Source: Lateolabrax maculatus (taxonomy: Eukaryota; Chordata; Actinopteri; Acropomatiformes; Lateolabracidae). Taken from it: a stretch of DNA of 64,000 bases. The position numbers and the translations under genes are program-made. Below, piece after piece: positions 10,664 through 22,658 of this stretch (positions within the stretch are counted from its first letter, which is position 1; the number at the start of each line of letters is the position of its first letter). The stretch is from the NCBI GenBank assembly GCA_031216445.1, contig CM062212.1, positions 1,278,501-1,342,500 of the forward strand, read 5' to 3'. A model generated the notes under the pieces. That model saw only the letters and a program-made list of their open reading frames with translations. It was not told the origin of the DNA and did not search any database.

Positions 10664-12639
10664 AGCAAATATATGAGCAGTATGAGGGTCATGTAGAATA
10701 GAAGCAGACTTTTGGTGAGAGATCAGATTTTGTTCTTTGAAATTATCATGATTTGATCGGCCAGCTGACTGTGGTTGTATTTCTGCCTGTCAGACCTTCA
10801 GTACAGTACAATCTGACATGCTGCTCAGTCGTGATCTCGCCCACTGTACCATTTTTCCACTTTAGTGTCAGACACTTTGGCTGTGTTCTATTTAAGAAGC
10901 CGCCTCCTTCAAAGTCCACATTTACAGAACGAATATGTTGCCTGGTAATATTTAGCCTTCACATACGGAAAGAAGTATCTCTTAAAATTTGACAAAGCTT
11001 CCAGCTTCCTTGTCTTTTAACATTAGCCTCAGAGTCACAAATAAATGTCTCAAGGGGCTTTACAATCTGTACATCATACGACTCCCTCCATCTTAGACCC
11101 TTGATTCAGATCAAGGAAAATGGAAGAAACCGCAGGAAGAGCAACAGAGGAGGGATCCCTCTTCCTCTGCAGTAAATGTCACATGTACAGAATAATCACA
11201 GTATAAATATTATGATGACAAAATTACAAATGCAGGCCATTCATCAGCTGCTCAGCCTCAGGACTCCTGGCTAAAGAACAAGCAGGAGGCTGATTTAGAG
11301 ATGTAGATGATATACTATGTATTCACTGTATGTGAAAGCCACCTTGGTAATTCCCGCCTGTGTGGCAAATGGAAGCATTCAACATCTGCCACTGTTCATT
11401 CACAGACATGACAAACATCTAACACGGCTGAAATAGAAAAAAGCTGTGAAATCGACTGCAGAAACAAATTCAGAAAGAAATCCGGAGATTTCTGAAGAAT
11501 GGTGAAGGCTAAAGTGAATTGTAAATTGATTTGATTTAATTAATTTTGGGAGGACAGAATCCCGGAATGAATGAAAAACAACATGTGTACGTTCAAGTGA
11601 CAAAGATCTACAGATGCTGTAGGGGATTATCACTGTCTGTTGATAGCAAAGGAGGAAAACAGTCAAGAACATCTCCAAATTAAATTACGTTTCTCCACTT
11701 CATCATTTGTCTGTTCCTCACAAACCACAGTTGAAAACTAAATCTTTTTGTAATGTGGTTAAGAAACAAGTGTTGACTGTCATTCCCCAACCATGGTCAA
11801 CATAGTTTAAAGACCATCTGATTCAAGCCACCTGCTATTTATTAGCTGTAATTTTCTGACACTTGTACCTGCTGATGCATTTAAAGTAAAACCAAAAGCT
11901 GGAAACAGCAGAAATGCCTAGAAGTACCTCAACTTTTATATGTTCTAAATATGAGTGGATCTGCTAGTTTCACAGTTGGTTAGTTTGGTGATGAAGGGTG
12001 TTGTGCCCTGTGGAAACTGCAAACTGCTCCAAACCATCAAACTATAATTTGATCTATTTGTCCCATGAATCACTTTCTACAAATCTATTATATCCAAGCA
12101 AAACTGAACATCTATTAGATTTCTTTCCCTTTCGGTGTTTTCCTTCAGACTTAAATGCTCCTAAAGGTTTGACTTGTACAATCTGCAGCTTGTTCTCGGC
12201 CTCACTCACTGGAACAAACTGTGGGTGAGAGTCGAGTCAGCTAAACGACTACATCTCCATGTTGGAGCTGCTAACTGTGTGAAACCACTCAGCGTGAATA
12301 GTGCTGCTGCAGCTCGCTGGCTGGGACACGTTACCGCTGATGCACCTTAACTTTGACTTTGAGCGCTCTCTGCCAAATCAATACTTTACTTCACTGCACC
12401 TGCACAGTGTATAGACATCAATGCTCCTGCTTATCCTCACTCCAACACCTTCTCTGTTAGTCTATGAATTCATTATTCACACCAGGACTTTTTGCTTCAT
12501 CCTCGTCTTTTACTTATCCTGTGTTTGTCTTTATTATCTAACTTACTATAAAGTCTTGTCATAACATTGTTTACTGTCTTTATTACTTTCATGTTCACAT
12601 CTTAGACGTCTTTGTTTGCTGCTGCATTTTCTACTTCTG
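10391..12639. other. intergenic, no gene recognised
   Basis: It holds a (CA) run at about 10634-10661. No exon-like or transposon-coding sequence was seen. Confidence 0.55.
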
Positions 12640-12970
12640 TTCATCTCGCCATGCTGTTTTGCCACCTGGACTGTCGGTTCGTCTCTTTGGTCCAGACTGA
12701 AATCTCAACAACTGTCCAGTGGATTGTCCTGAAATGTGGTTCAGACATTCATGTTTCCATCAGGGTGAATTGTAACAACTTTTGTGATCCTCTGACCTTT
12801 CATCTGACGCCATCATCAGGTCAACATTTGAATGTTTTTAGCCTCAGCTGTGTTTTAGTGCTAATTAGCAAATGTAGCATACGACACACTAAAAGATGTT
12901 GAACCAAAGCAGCATCACCTGTTAATCAGCATGTTAACGTGCTGACGATGAACATTGAGCTCAAAGCTCT
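12640..12970 (-). repeat. dispersed repeat Z, copy 2 (inverted)
   Basis: The complement reads ATGAATGTCTGAACCACATT, then AGGACAATCCACTGGACAGT TGTTGAGATTTCAGTCTGGACC, matching 36650-36720. The part at 12840-12970 (TTAGTGCTAATTAGCAAATG, GAGCTCAAAGC) matches words near 10030 and 33530-33600. Confidence 0.6.
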
Positions 12971-15745
12971 GCTGTTCTCCCATCAAGTATACAACTACAC
13001 TTTAACTCAGAAAAACTAAATAAACACTGTCTTTATCGCAATATATACAAACAATATAATGAAAAAATAACTTACTTTTCACATTACTGTTGTAAAACAC
13101 TTTTTTAGTCTTTTTGTTAATCTTTTGGGTTTGTGTGGTTTTTTTTTTTTGTCTCCTCCTTGACTTTATCATTTGCTTTTTGTTGCTCTTGTGGCTCTTT
13201 TGACATTTTACTAACACGACAAGATGCAGTTATAAGCTGCTGTTGACATGTTTGTCCTATTGGAAGTATTTTTCTTTACAATATGTAACTAAACTTGAAA
13301 CCCTACAAGCCTCTTTGCATTAATTTCACCATTCTTCTTCTTCTTCTTCTTCTTCTTTAAGCAACCAAAACAAACTCTGCTCAAGGTCCTTTTCCTGTTG
13401 CAGTGTGACAACTGAAATTATGTTTGAAGTGAGATCCTTCTCTGCTTTATGTTGAGAGATTTTTAGCTTTCAGCACTTTATTCTTTAAAAAACATCAAGA
13501 ACACGCAGCTTCTCAACACTGCATTGCTTCCTGCACTAAATCTTTTTGGGATTAACTATTTCATACAAAACAGGTTTCTGTGCTTATTTTCTTCTACAAG
13601 TAAATATGTGCTTCAAACCTGGTTTGCAGGACCATAAAGCCAAAAAAAAAAACTAATCCCAAAATGAGTCTGAAAGCCTCTACAGAAATGAAATCACTGC
13701 CCGTTCTGCTGATGTCCTAAATGGAGGCTGTTTCTGTCTGAATCTGAGCCAAATTCAATTCAATTTCACAGAAAAGATAAAAGCAGGGTGGCAAATGTGT
13801 CCTCCCTCTCTCTACTTTACTTCACTACACCTGGTTTCTCTCCCTACCTCTTTTGATCTTGTCATTCTCTCATTCAAACTCTTCCTCCTCTTCAACCCAA
13901 CAAATGAGTTTCAGTTGCTTCTCCCTCTGCAAATGGCTCGCTATCTGCAGCCAGACAACCTGCAAATTGGACCATTATGTGCAGGTGTGTGTGTGTGGGT
14001 GGGTGTGTATGTGGGTGTGTGCTACTGAAGCGTTTGAAGGACAGTTTTCGGATGGATTTTCCTGCAGTAAAGTGCTGAGTGGGTTTCTTTTCACGGGACA
14101 ATTTTCTCCTTATTCCTCACTTGTCTTTCATCCCTCCTCTTCCTTCTCTGGCAGCACCAGACTTAAACCTTAAACCTCCTTTAAACTCTCACCTGAGAGT
14201 GAAGCGATGCAGCAGTGCCTCCGGAGCGAGGTTTTAACCCCCCCGCTGACAAAGAAACAGAGATGCTGCAGGTTGTATTATATGCTTTTTGTTTCACAAT
14301 ATCAAATAATAAATCATTACAATTTATGGATGTTATTTTCACTTCAGCTCCCTGTGGTGTGTCAAAAGATTGCGGGGTTTGTAAATAGATCATATATATA
14401 TATATAGTATATTTTAAAAGTGTTTACTCTGCCGCTTTTTCTGGGTTTCCTTTTTCAAGACTGTAAGCATATAAACAACCAAACCACTCATACTCACTGA
14501 TGCCCCCTGGAGGCCACAAATATTATGAACCAGTGAAGTTATACAGTCTTTCCCATTCACCATAACAGTTGACAAAGAACTGAATGGTGCATATGTGTGT
14601 GTATTTATACATTTAGTTCATATCTCGTTATTTCCAAAACTTACTTTTAGTTTAGTTTTTCCTCTTTAGAAAATAATGCATAATGACCACCAACTATGCA
14701 TTCTCATAATTTTGTTCATGGGTGTTTTTATAAATGATAATCAGTTTTCAGTTTAAGTGAGGCTTGCTCACAAACGAATTGGTCTATCTCGCTGTCATTC
14801 AATATATGAATAGCCCTGTTCCCTCTGAACAAAATTAACTATCACTCATTGCAAGTTTTTATATAGATCGAAGCAACATTTGAGCTTCACTTTTGGTTGT
14901 CCGTTCAACCTAATGGGAAATGAGGGAAATGAGGCTGTACAGAGTTCACTAAATAATTATTAGCCTGTTATTTATTGATTACGATGCTATAGTGAACTAT
15001 TCATATTCTAGGTGTTCACCTTTTGACTCCATGAAGTCAGAAAGGTTTGTGACAACGTCTTATTTGAGTAAAACCTAAATCTTTATTGTTGTGCTTTATG
15101 AATTCTTGCCTGTGTTATTTCTTAGTTATGAGGCTGTTGTGGTTTCACCAAAAACCTCAAAGATGTCGCTGATTAGTTGTTACTGTTCTACAATGAGACA
15201 TATTTTGAAATGTTGTTTGTTTCTTTCTAGCCGAACAGAAATTCACCATGTTGATGTAATATATCATAAACCCTGACTGCAACTATTTACTATTTAACTA
15301 CTTAAAAAATCATTTTTAGTATTTTGAAACTGTCCTGGTTATTCTGAAATGAATACATCCATATTTTGAAGCTGAGTCGGCCTGAGACTTGAGTTCTTGT
15401 GTGTCTCTCAGAGCAAAAGGCAGAGTGATTCAAACCAAGATCCTGGAAAACAAGACTAAAGAGTGTTTTGTTTCCCCGGAGGATAATAATGATCTCTGCC
15501 ATGATGATGAAGCATTCACACCTCTGCAAGCACACACATACACACACAATCACCTAAGGACACACAAACATACATGTACAATCACACACACATGCTTTTG
15601 AATCCAGACATAATGACCCATATCATAAATATAATAATCTCATCATGTGCCTCCAGAGTGAATCTTTGTGTCTGTATTTTGTCGGGTGAACCTCGTCCGT
15701 CACTGCTGTCTGCTGATGAAAACATCATCATCGCTGTGGAAACGT
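12971..15745. other. intergenic with simple repeats
   Basis: It holds a (TTC)n run at 13332-13358, a GT-rich stretch at 13985-14022, an AT run at 14391-14404 and CA-rich sequence at 15530-15595. No gene was recognised. Confidence 0.5.
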
Positions 15746-15749
15746 CTCT

Positions 15750-15974
15750 TTAACCCTTGTGTTGTCCTCTGGGTCGAGGTGATGTATCATATGTTTGTGT
15801 CATCCTTTTCCTTTTTTCTGTTTCTTACTCTGTTCCTATTGTCAAGAAACAAACTAAAAACAAAAGATAACCGCTTCAAGAATCACAAATGTCATGCATA
15901 ACAACATTTACATACACAGAAGGACATTTTCGGCCACCGGGTCACCTTGACCCAGAGGACAACACAAGGGATAA
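15750..15974. mobile_element. piggyBac-like MITE
   Basis: Terminal inverted repeats begin CCCTTGTGTTGTCCTCTGGG at 15754 and end with its complement at 15970; the match continues with one mismatch for about 27 bp (GTC then AGGTGA). The flanks are TTAA at 15750-15753 and ATAA at 15971-15974, consistent with a TTAA target site with one later change. The 217-bp element carries no ORF for a transposase, so it is non-autonomous. The superfamily call rests on the TTAA flank and the CCC start. Confidence 0.72.
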
Positions 15975-16004
15975 ACAGGGCTTCCCCCCACAAACAACAC
16001 AACA

Positions 16005-16026
16005 AAATATATATATATATATATAA
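16005..16026. repeat. (TA)n microsatellite
   Basis: A run of alternating T and A follows the MITE. Confidence 0.8.
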
Positions 16027-16205
16027 AAAGGTTTTCATTTGACTTTGCAATTTACTTTGCATTGAACATGCAAATTGGAAAGCAGATGGTCCTTTCACTT
16101 CACCAGACAGACTTTTTTTTCTTCTCAGGAACAATACAGACTCAGGACACGGGCAATAACTTCACGTGCAAATAAATAATAAAAAAAACATCATCATACA
16201 ATAAA

Positions 16206-16260
16206 AAAACACCCTGGGGATTATTGTTTCTTAGCCTGAATTCCTAAAACACCCTGGGGA
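16206..16260. repeat. 15-bp direct repeat, 40-bp spacing
   Basis: AAAACACCCTGGGGA occurs at 16206-16220 and again at 16246-16260. Confidence 0.8.
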
Positions 16261-16284
16261 GTAATTTAATATCCACCATACACT

Positions 16285-16640
16285 GCCTCTCTCTCTCTCT
16301 CTCTCTCTCCGTGTGTGTGTGTGTGTGTGTGTGTGTGGGCAGGTATTACTAATGTTATGGGGACATAAATATGTTTACACAGTCACATTGTGGGGACTCA
16401 CCTTCCTTATGGGGACAAAATGACAAAGTCCCCATAATGTAAATCCTTAAATTATGGGTGAGGACTTATAAGTTGGGGTAAGGTTAGGTGACTTGCTAGG
16501 CAAGTAGTGGTTATGGTTAGAGTAAGAAATCAATGTAGGTCTATGTAATGTCCCTGAAAGTGTGCTTGTACTGTATTTGTGAGGACCAATTTTTGGACCA
16601 GTGGCTCTAACACATTTATTTCTAATGCATTTCAATGACT
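16285..16640. repeat. CT/GT microsatellite and dispersed repeat W, copy 1
   Basis: (CT)n at 16285-16309 runs into (GT)n at 16311-16337. A repeat follows with the words CACAGTCACATTGTGGGGAC, TTATGGGGACAAAATGAC, AAAGTCCCCATAATGT and GGTTATGGTTAGAGTAAG. Related copies are at 17040-17145, 26225-26520, 32495-32600 and 32960-33075. Confidence 0.65.
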
Positions 16641-17039
16641 TAATTATGTATCAGGTTCTACAGAATCTCCTGGATCTATTTCTAAGGGTAGTTAATTGCT
16701 TGGATTTATGGAGATGACACGCGGTAATGGTGGGTTTTTTTACTTTTGCCTACAACTCAGATCAGTATATACATTATTTAGATTTAAAAGCCAGAACTCC
16801 AAGCTCCAACAACAGAAATGTAATGAAGCCAGCAGTCTTCAGCAGCACAACCGCATTTCGTGAATATGGAGCTGTATTCTGAATTCAATCATTTTAAAGA
16901 AACCTAACACTAGATGCATTAAAAATACACTACAAGGCCTATTTTTTTAATATTCTCCATATTAGTTTGCACTAATGTCTATAAACTCAAAATAATAGTT
17001 TGTTAATTCAGTCCACTGCCGCTGGTTTAAAATAAGGAC

Positions 17040-17145
17040 TGGGGTTTGGCATGTATATTTTTGATGGTTATGGTTAGGGAATACATTATGTCAATGGTTG
17101 TCCTCACAAGTACAGTACACGTGTGTGTGTGTGTGTGTGTGTGGG
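17040..17145. repeat. repeat W fragment with (GT)n
   Basis: GGTTATGGTTAGGGAATACA and GTCCTCACAAGTACAGTACA precede a GT run at about 17121-17143, the usual order at one end of this repeat. Confidence 0.55.
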
Positions 17146-17486
17146 CCTCATTACCATGAATGCACAGTCCTGCCCTCCCTGACGTTGTCGGTCAGTAACA
17201 AACTGTCAGTTTGACTGACTGCTCAACAGAAAACATTCAAACATTAACATATGAGCATCCCTGCAGGTTTCTCTGTCGCTCCAAAGAGACTTCAGATGTT
17301 TCACAGCTTCAAGGACGTCAACAATAAATTCATATGTTACATTTATTTTGTGAGCGGCTCCGTTGTGTCCCAGAAAGGTGTTTACATCATGCAAGTGTCA
17401 CAGTTAAAGATCCAAAACAGCCATTAGTTTTACCAAAAGTCAGCTTTAGTGAACTAAAAGCTAACATTAAAGCTAACTACTACTAC

Positions 17487-17517
<31 letters not shown>

Positions 17518-19380
17518 GTTATTTGGCATGCATCAGCCTTTAGGAATAAAACTCCTGCATCAATGTAGCTAACCGTGGTAGAAGTATGCACACATTATGA
17601 AGGTGAACTATTTTATATTATCTTCTTTAAACATATTAAGATTTCTTTTTGTCTTTATCTGGCCTAACAAAAGCCAAATCTCTGCACATGCAGAAACATA
17701 GTTGATGCTGTCAGTGAAGTAGCCTTAGCATTCGCTCTGAGCTCAGGAAAACATAACTTTGGAGAAGAATAAGGACTGTTTTGAAACTCGACACAATACA
17801 ACAACCGAAGTTTGGGCCACCTGTAAGCCAGTCACACAGGTGAAACAGATGAAATAAAGTCATACTGCAGCCTCAACGTGTTTACAGATATGTTCAAGGG
17901 AGAGTCCACCATATGGCAAAAGTGATAACACTGCAGTATTATTTCTCATGTGCAAGTATTCTTTACAAAGAAGTGCAAAATTCGGAGAAGTGACCACATA
18001 CATATATGAAATATTCTGAAAATGATGTTAGTCAGTATAGAAAGAAAAGATCAAGGGTGAATCAAGTTGCAAATTACAGTAGAGACAACGTACCTTTTGG
18101 TATATTTCCGTTTTTGTTTGAAGATTAGTTTTATTTTGGTCAACAAAAATGAAAACTTCTTGCTGAAAGAGCAAAAATGTCACATTTTTCATGCACAACA
18201 GGTCATCTCTTTTTTTAAAGACATCTGCTAGTTTCATGACATCAGGCTGTTTATCTGCTCGTCACTCTTCCAACATGCTGCTGTGTCCATCTTGAGAATT
18301 GATAACTGCTTTTTGTCACCGTGTTCCCGACTAAAAATACTTGAAGTGACAGTTTGTAGACAGTACATTGACTGGAGATCTTTTTTTTTTTTTTTTTTCT
18401 CAGAGAAACAAATGTACAGACAAAAATGTTACAGACTGAACACTGACAAAAAGACAAACATACGGATGTTTTCACTGAAATGAACTTCTTCTGCACAAAT
18501 TCAACACTAATTGCCACAATAATTTCTGAGAGATTCCTGGAAATAACTGTGTAATTTGATATTAATTATAGGGAAAATAGGAGTTGTAGTTCTCTTTAAA
18601 CCAATTGTTCACTGATTATGAAGACTTTACTCTACACATATATTGAACTGTATGCTTGCCTGCTGACCTGCTGGCACTGATTAAAAGAGAGGAATTAATT
18701 AATTGCATGCCTACCAACTGAACACTTCTCCATTTTCCCTATAACTGCTACCAAATTACATGGTTATTTCCAGAAAACATCGGAGAAAATGATTAAGAAG
18801 TTGGGAAGTGTAAAATAAAGCTTAATCCTAATTTCCTCAATTTCAGTAGATTGTGACCTACAATAAACTAATCGGGCTCTAATGTACTTACATTATTTAA
18901 AAAATAGAGTGTCTCCAATATGCAGAATGAATGCAGAACAATGCATTAAAGGGGCAAAACTGAATAATGATTTAATGTCAGCTGCCTCATAAGAAACTTG
19001 GTCTGAATATAATTTGCACTATAATTTGTTTTTGCAGTGATTCTCATCCATTAGATTCAAATGTAAGAAGGAAAAAAAAATACATTTCAAATACATTCAT
19101 GCACTTTTGGCATCTTGAATCACATATAAAACAGGGTTTAAACGCAGAAATTAAAGTAATTCAGTTTTACAAGTTGGTAATTCATGTTTTCCCCTTGATG
19201 AGGCTTCACCTCAGTCACAATGTCAAGAGCCTCGACCACAATAAAACATTACATTACAACAGTTTATCATGGTGGTGCCCACTGACTCATTATCACCCAA
19301 ATACACACCTGAAACACCAAACAAGTCACATGTCATGCTTTAACAACTATACTTTTCTGTAAAAGGGTCCGAATAACATC
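17146..19380. other. intergenic, no gene recognised
   Basis: It holds a (TAT)n run at 17479-17518 and a T20 run at about 18381-18400. I saw no exon or mobile-element coding. Confidence 0.5.
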
Positions 19381-19384
19381 TAAA

Positions 19385-19428
19385 CCAGGCTGCAACAAAC
19401 AGCCCACGACCGGTTTGTTGCAGCCTGG
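19385..19428. repeat. perfect 16-bp inverted repeat, 12-base loop
   Basis: CCAGGCTGCAACAAAC at 19385-19400 is the exact complement of GTTTGTTGCAGCCTGG at 19413-19428. It could form a stable hairpin in DNA or RNA. There is no T-run after it and no known element was recognised. Confidence 0.85.
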
Positions 19429-21800
19429 GGGGACATCAGATCTTTTGTACCGTTAAATGAAGTTTGGGGACTGTGAGAAGAAAAATCAATATCAATCAAT
19501 ATCACCAGTTGACAGCTTTTTCTTTCCACACAATCCAAGACGCCTGTAGCTTTTTCTTTGTGGGAAGAGACGGAGAGGAGATAAATGTTTCCAGTTTTGA
19601 GTTAAATACTGAAATCAAGACTGAGCTCAGATACTACATGGCTGTAGAAACCCTCAGTTACATGATGGTCAGGACTAGTCACAACATGCTGCCAGTTTAC
19701 CAACCCAACCACAGTAAGTGTCCCCTGACTGGATGTTAGAGGAAGGCAGACAATCAGGGCTGGTTATCAAACATCAATACTAAATTGTGATGAAACGGGG
19801 GAATTTTATCAGACTGTCGAGCACCAAAGAATTCTTGGTGACTTTCCTGATTTTAAGTCATTTTAAAGAACTTTCATTTAGCTCCTTTGGTGATTGACTG
19901 TTGCAGCCGTCTCCACACAGACTTCACTGTGAGCAGGAATTACTATTGGCTACTTTGTACCGGAGGTAAAAAGAAAACAGTAAAAGCTGTTCACTGTTAG
20001 ATATGTGGAATATTTAAAGCAACCAAGAGATTGTTTCTGGAAGGACACGTTGCTGTTGGATTTTAAAAGGTAATTTTGTTTTTGTGTTGAGGTGGCAGCA
20101 GAAGCAAACCTTGGTACATAAAACGGAAACTACAGCATTCACCTTCGAGAGTCCTACTTGTACTAATGGTCAATAAGAGAACTGCCAAATGTGTAAGGCA
20201 TAAATACATTTTATGGAGCAAAGGTTAATAAGTTAGCTTTCACACTAACCCTAGACCGGGAGTGATTTATAGCTCGTCATAGCAGGCATTAACTGAAGCC
20301 GCTTCCTCATATGAACTCCGGACAGTGTCCACAGAATCAGGTCCGGACATTGTCCAGAGTTGCCCGTATCAGATGTGTTCTCACCTACTGAAAATCCTGT
20401 TTGTGGTTAAGCAAGGGGAGGTGAGCGTGCAGGAGGAAGGACATGACGCAAAAGTTCGAAAGAAATAACTGAGACAATTTAGACGTTGGCCCTGACCGAC
20501 AGAAGTTCCCAAATCTCGTCATTTCTTCAGTTAGCAGACATTTCTTACTATCAACTTTCACACATGGCTGAATCGGACATTACACAGACTTGAGCTGGCA
20601 GGCTAAAGTCTGTTTAATGTCTGGTCCAACTGATTCGGACATTTTGCGTTCTCACATACAGCTCCTCCAGGTGATATCTAGATAAGTTCAGGGTGGTGGT
20701 GCATGTGTGAAAAGGACTTCAGAGTCAGTTAGCTCGATTGGACAACTGCTGTGACTGATTATCGTGCTACAGTCTGGCAAGCAGTTATCTCCCGACCTAT
20801 ACTAGTTTGCCAACTATCCCTGTGAGTAGTCACTACATCACCAAGCTTTTAACACCACCTACTTTGCGAGGTTGTATGGTTGAATGTTGCCGTGCCACTG
20901 TGTGTAACTTTATTAGTGGCACCACTGCAGCGTTAGGAAGGAAACAAGACAGATAAAATACCTCGCTGATGTACGAGCAGAAAATCATTATTATATCTTT
21001 CACTCCATTTCCCTTCATACGCCAGAACAGGCGCTGACATTGTTGTGTGTCTCTGACGGTTGGCAGACACATAAATGGTAAACCAACAGTAAACAAGTGT
21101 GACAGGACCTGCAGGGTTAGAGGGAGACAAACATCCAAACTCATTTTCAGACTCAAACAAACAAACCCAGAGAAAACAAAATTGTAGATTGTTAGCATTT
21201 TGTGACCAGTGCATGCTTTTACAAGTGAAAAAACTTGACCTGATCCACATGTACATTTTAATTCACACCCTCCAGCCAACCAGAAACATTCACCCAGGTT
21301 TTCATGTAACATAAAACAGAAACTTTCAGTCGTCTGCTGTTTGTTTGCTGTTCCCTGATTGGATGGGATATTGGAGTTTGCACAGGATGCGCTCTTTTTT
21401 TTTTACAAGACCTGCTTTTGTTTGGTTCACTGGCTGATCAGTGGGGACGCAAACCAAACCAAATCATGCTACACCGTGGACAACCTGGTCCCCACCAGGA
21501 CGCCACAGAGCTGAAGGAGACGAGAGGCAGAATTTATCACTGACAGGCAGCTTCTCCCAAAACTCTTTATCCACTTTTCTCCACCAGGAACCTCTTTTTA
21601 TCATCATCATAAGCAAAGAAAATGATGTTCTGCTTCCTGCCTTTAACACTGAGAGCCTGGTCTTTGCAATTAAACTTTTAGCACAAAAGCATGGGCTTTC
21701 ATTGAGGTATCACATCGAACATGACCAGTGTTTCCAACAAGCATTTGTTCAGCATGAGCTTATAAAAGAGGTTCCCGGTGGACTTCAGTCTGTCGTCATT
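19429..21800. other. slc35d3 downstream flank, no gene recognised
   Basis: The 159-residue minus-strand ORF at 20833-21312 has no recognisable domain and no codon or similarity support. Distal slc35d3 3' UTR could extend into this region if a later poly(A) site is used. Confidence 0.5.
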
Positions 21801-21806
21801 TTTATT
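21801..21806 (-). terminator. candidate poly(A) signal of slc35d3
   Basis: This is AATAAA on the minus strand, about 100 bases after the slc35d3 stop codon. Confidence 0.5.
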
Positions 21807-21905
21807 CTGCCCATCTGGTTTCTTCAGCATGTTCAAGACTTTTTTTTATCTTTAATTCATTCCCAGTTTTCTTTCCTTGAGTCTGTCCAGGTCTCTGTCA
21901 TGCCC

Positions 21906-22658
21906 TTATGGACTCTGCTGCTCCATGTTGTCAATCAAAGGTTCTTTTTTCATAAACTGCAGATGTCTGATGGACCTCCACACCCCGACATAGCTGTCAC
22001 TAAGCGACTGACCGGAGGTGGTGGTGTTCTCCTTCTGGAGGTGCTCCCTCTGCATCTCCAGCAACTCCTGTTCCGTCATAACACGGGAATTCACGCCTGC
22101 TTCCCCATCTCCTCGTCCACCATCTCCTGTCCACACCTCTCCGTTAGCCAAGCCAGCCGGCACTGCCTCCTCCTTCCCGTCGCTGCTGAGCACTCCCTCT
22201 ATCTCCGGATGTCCTGGACCAGATCCGGTCCCGGCAGGAGGCCCGTCACCGTTCAGCGGTGGTTTCTCTTGGTATGGCTCGCCGGGCAGCGCGCCATCCT
22301 TCCCAGCCTCCTCCAAGTCCTCGTACAAGCTCTTTTTCTTCGTCTCAAAGTATTTGACCACGCAGTAGGTGATGGAGCCGACTGTGTTGACCACCACGCC
22401 GCCGATGAACAGCCCAGTCGGTGCAACGTCATTGAACGCCAGCATGCCGACGGTGATGGTGGCAATGCTCTTGACCACGCCGACGAAGCTGGTGGTGACG
22501 GCGGAGTTGATGTAGGTGCAGTGCAGCGTGGTGAAGTTCATGGCGCAGCCGATGAAAACGCAGAAGACGAAGATGACCGTGATGTGGGGGTCCTTCCAGC
22601 CCTCATACGACCACATGTTGATGGTGTCCATGGAGATGAAGGAGCACACCAGGAGCAC
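21906..22658 (-). CDS. slc35d3: slc35d3 coding exon 4
   Basis: The acceptor is TGACTCTCAG. It encodes 250 residues and a stop. It starts VLLVCSFISMDTINMWSYEG and carries the last four membrane segments up to YCVVKYFETKKKSLYEDLEE. A low-complexity acidic/Gly-Pro linker follows, then the conserved end with SYVGVWRSIR and FMKKEPLIDN. Confidence 0.94.
   Translation of the reverse strand: MLLVCSFISMDTINMWSYEGWKDPHITVIFVFCVFIGCAMNFTTLHCTYINSAVTTSFVGVVKSIATITVGMLAFNDVAPTGLFIGGVVVNTVGSITYCVVKYFETKKKSLYEDLEEAGKDGALPGEPYQEKPPLNGDGPPAGTGSGPGHPEIEGVLSSDGKEEAVPAGLANGEVWTGDGGRGDGEAGVNSRVMTEQELLEMQREHLQKENTTTSGQSLSDSYVGVWRSIRHLQFMKKEPLIDNMEQQSP

Noticed and set aside
10296..10676. 126-residue ORF, and a similar one at 36638-36856
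   Set aside because: The shared peptide (EIIRSGPKWW / EIIQSGTKWW) comes from dispersed repeat Z, not from a gene family.
20833..21312. 159-residue minus-strand ORF as a gene
   Set aside because: No similarity, no splice or start context, and overlapping ORFs in other frames of the same strand.
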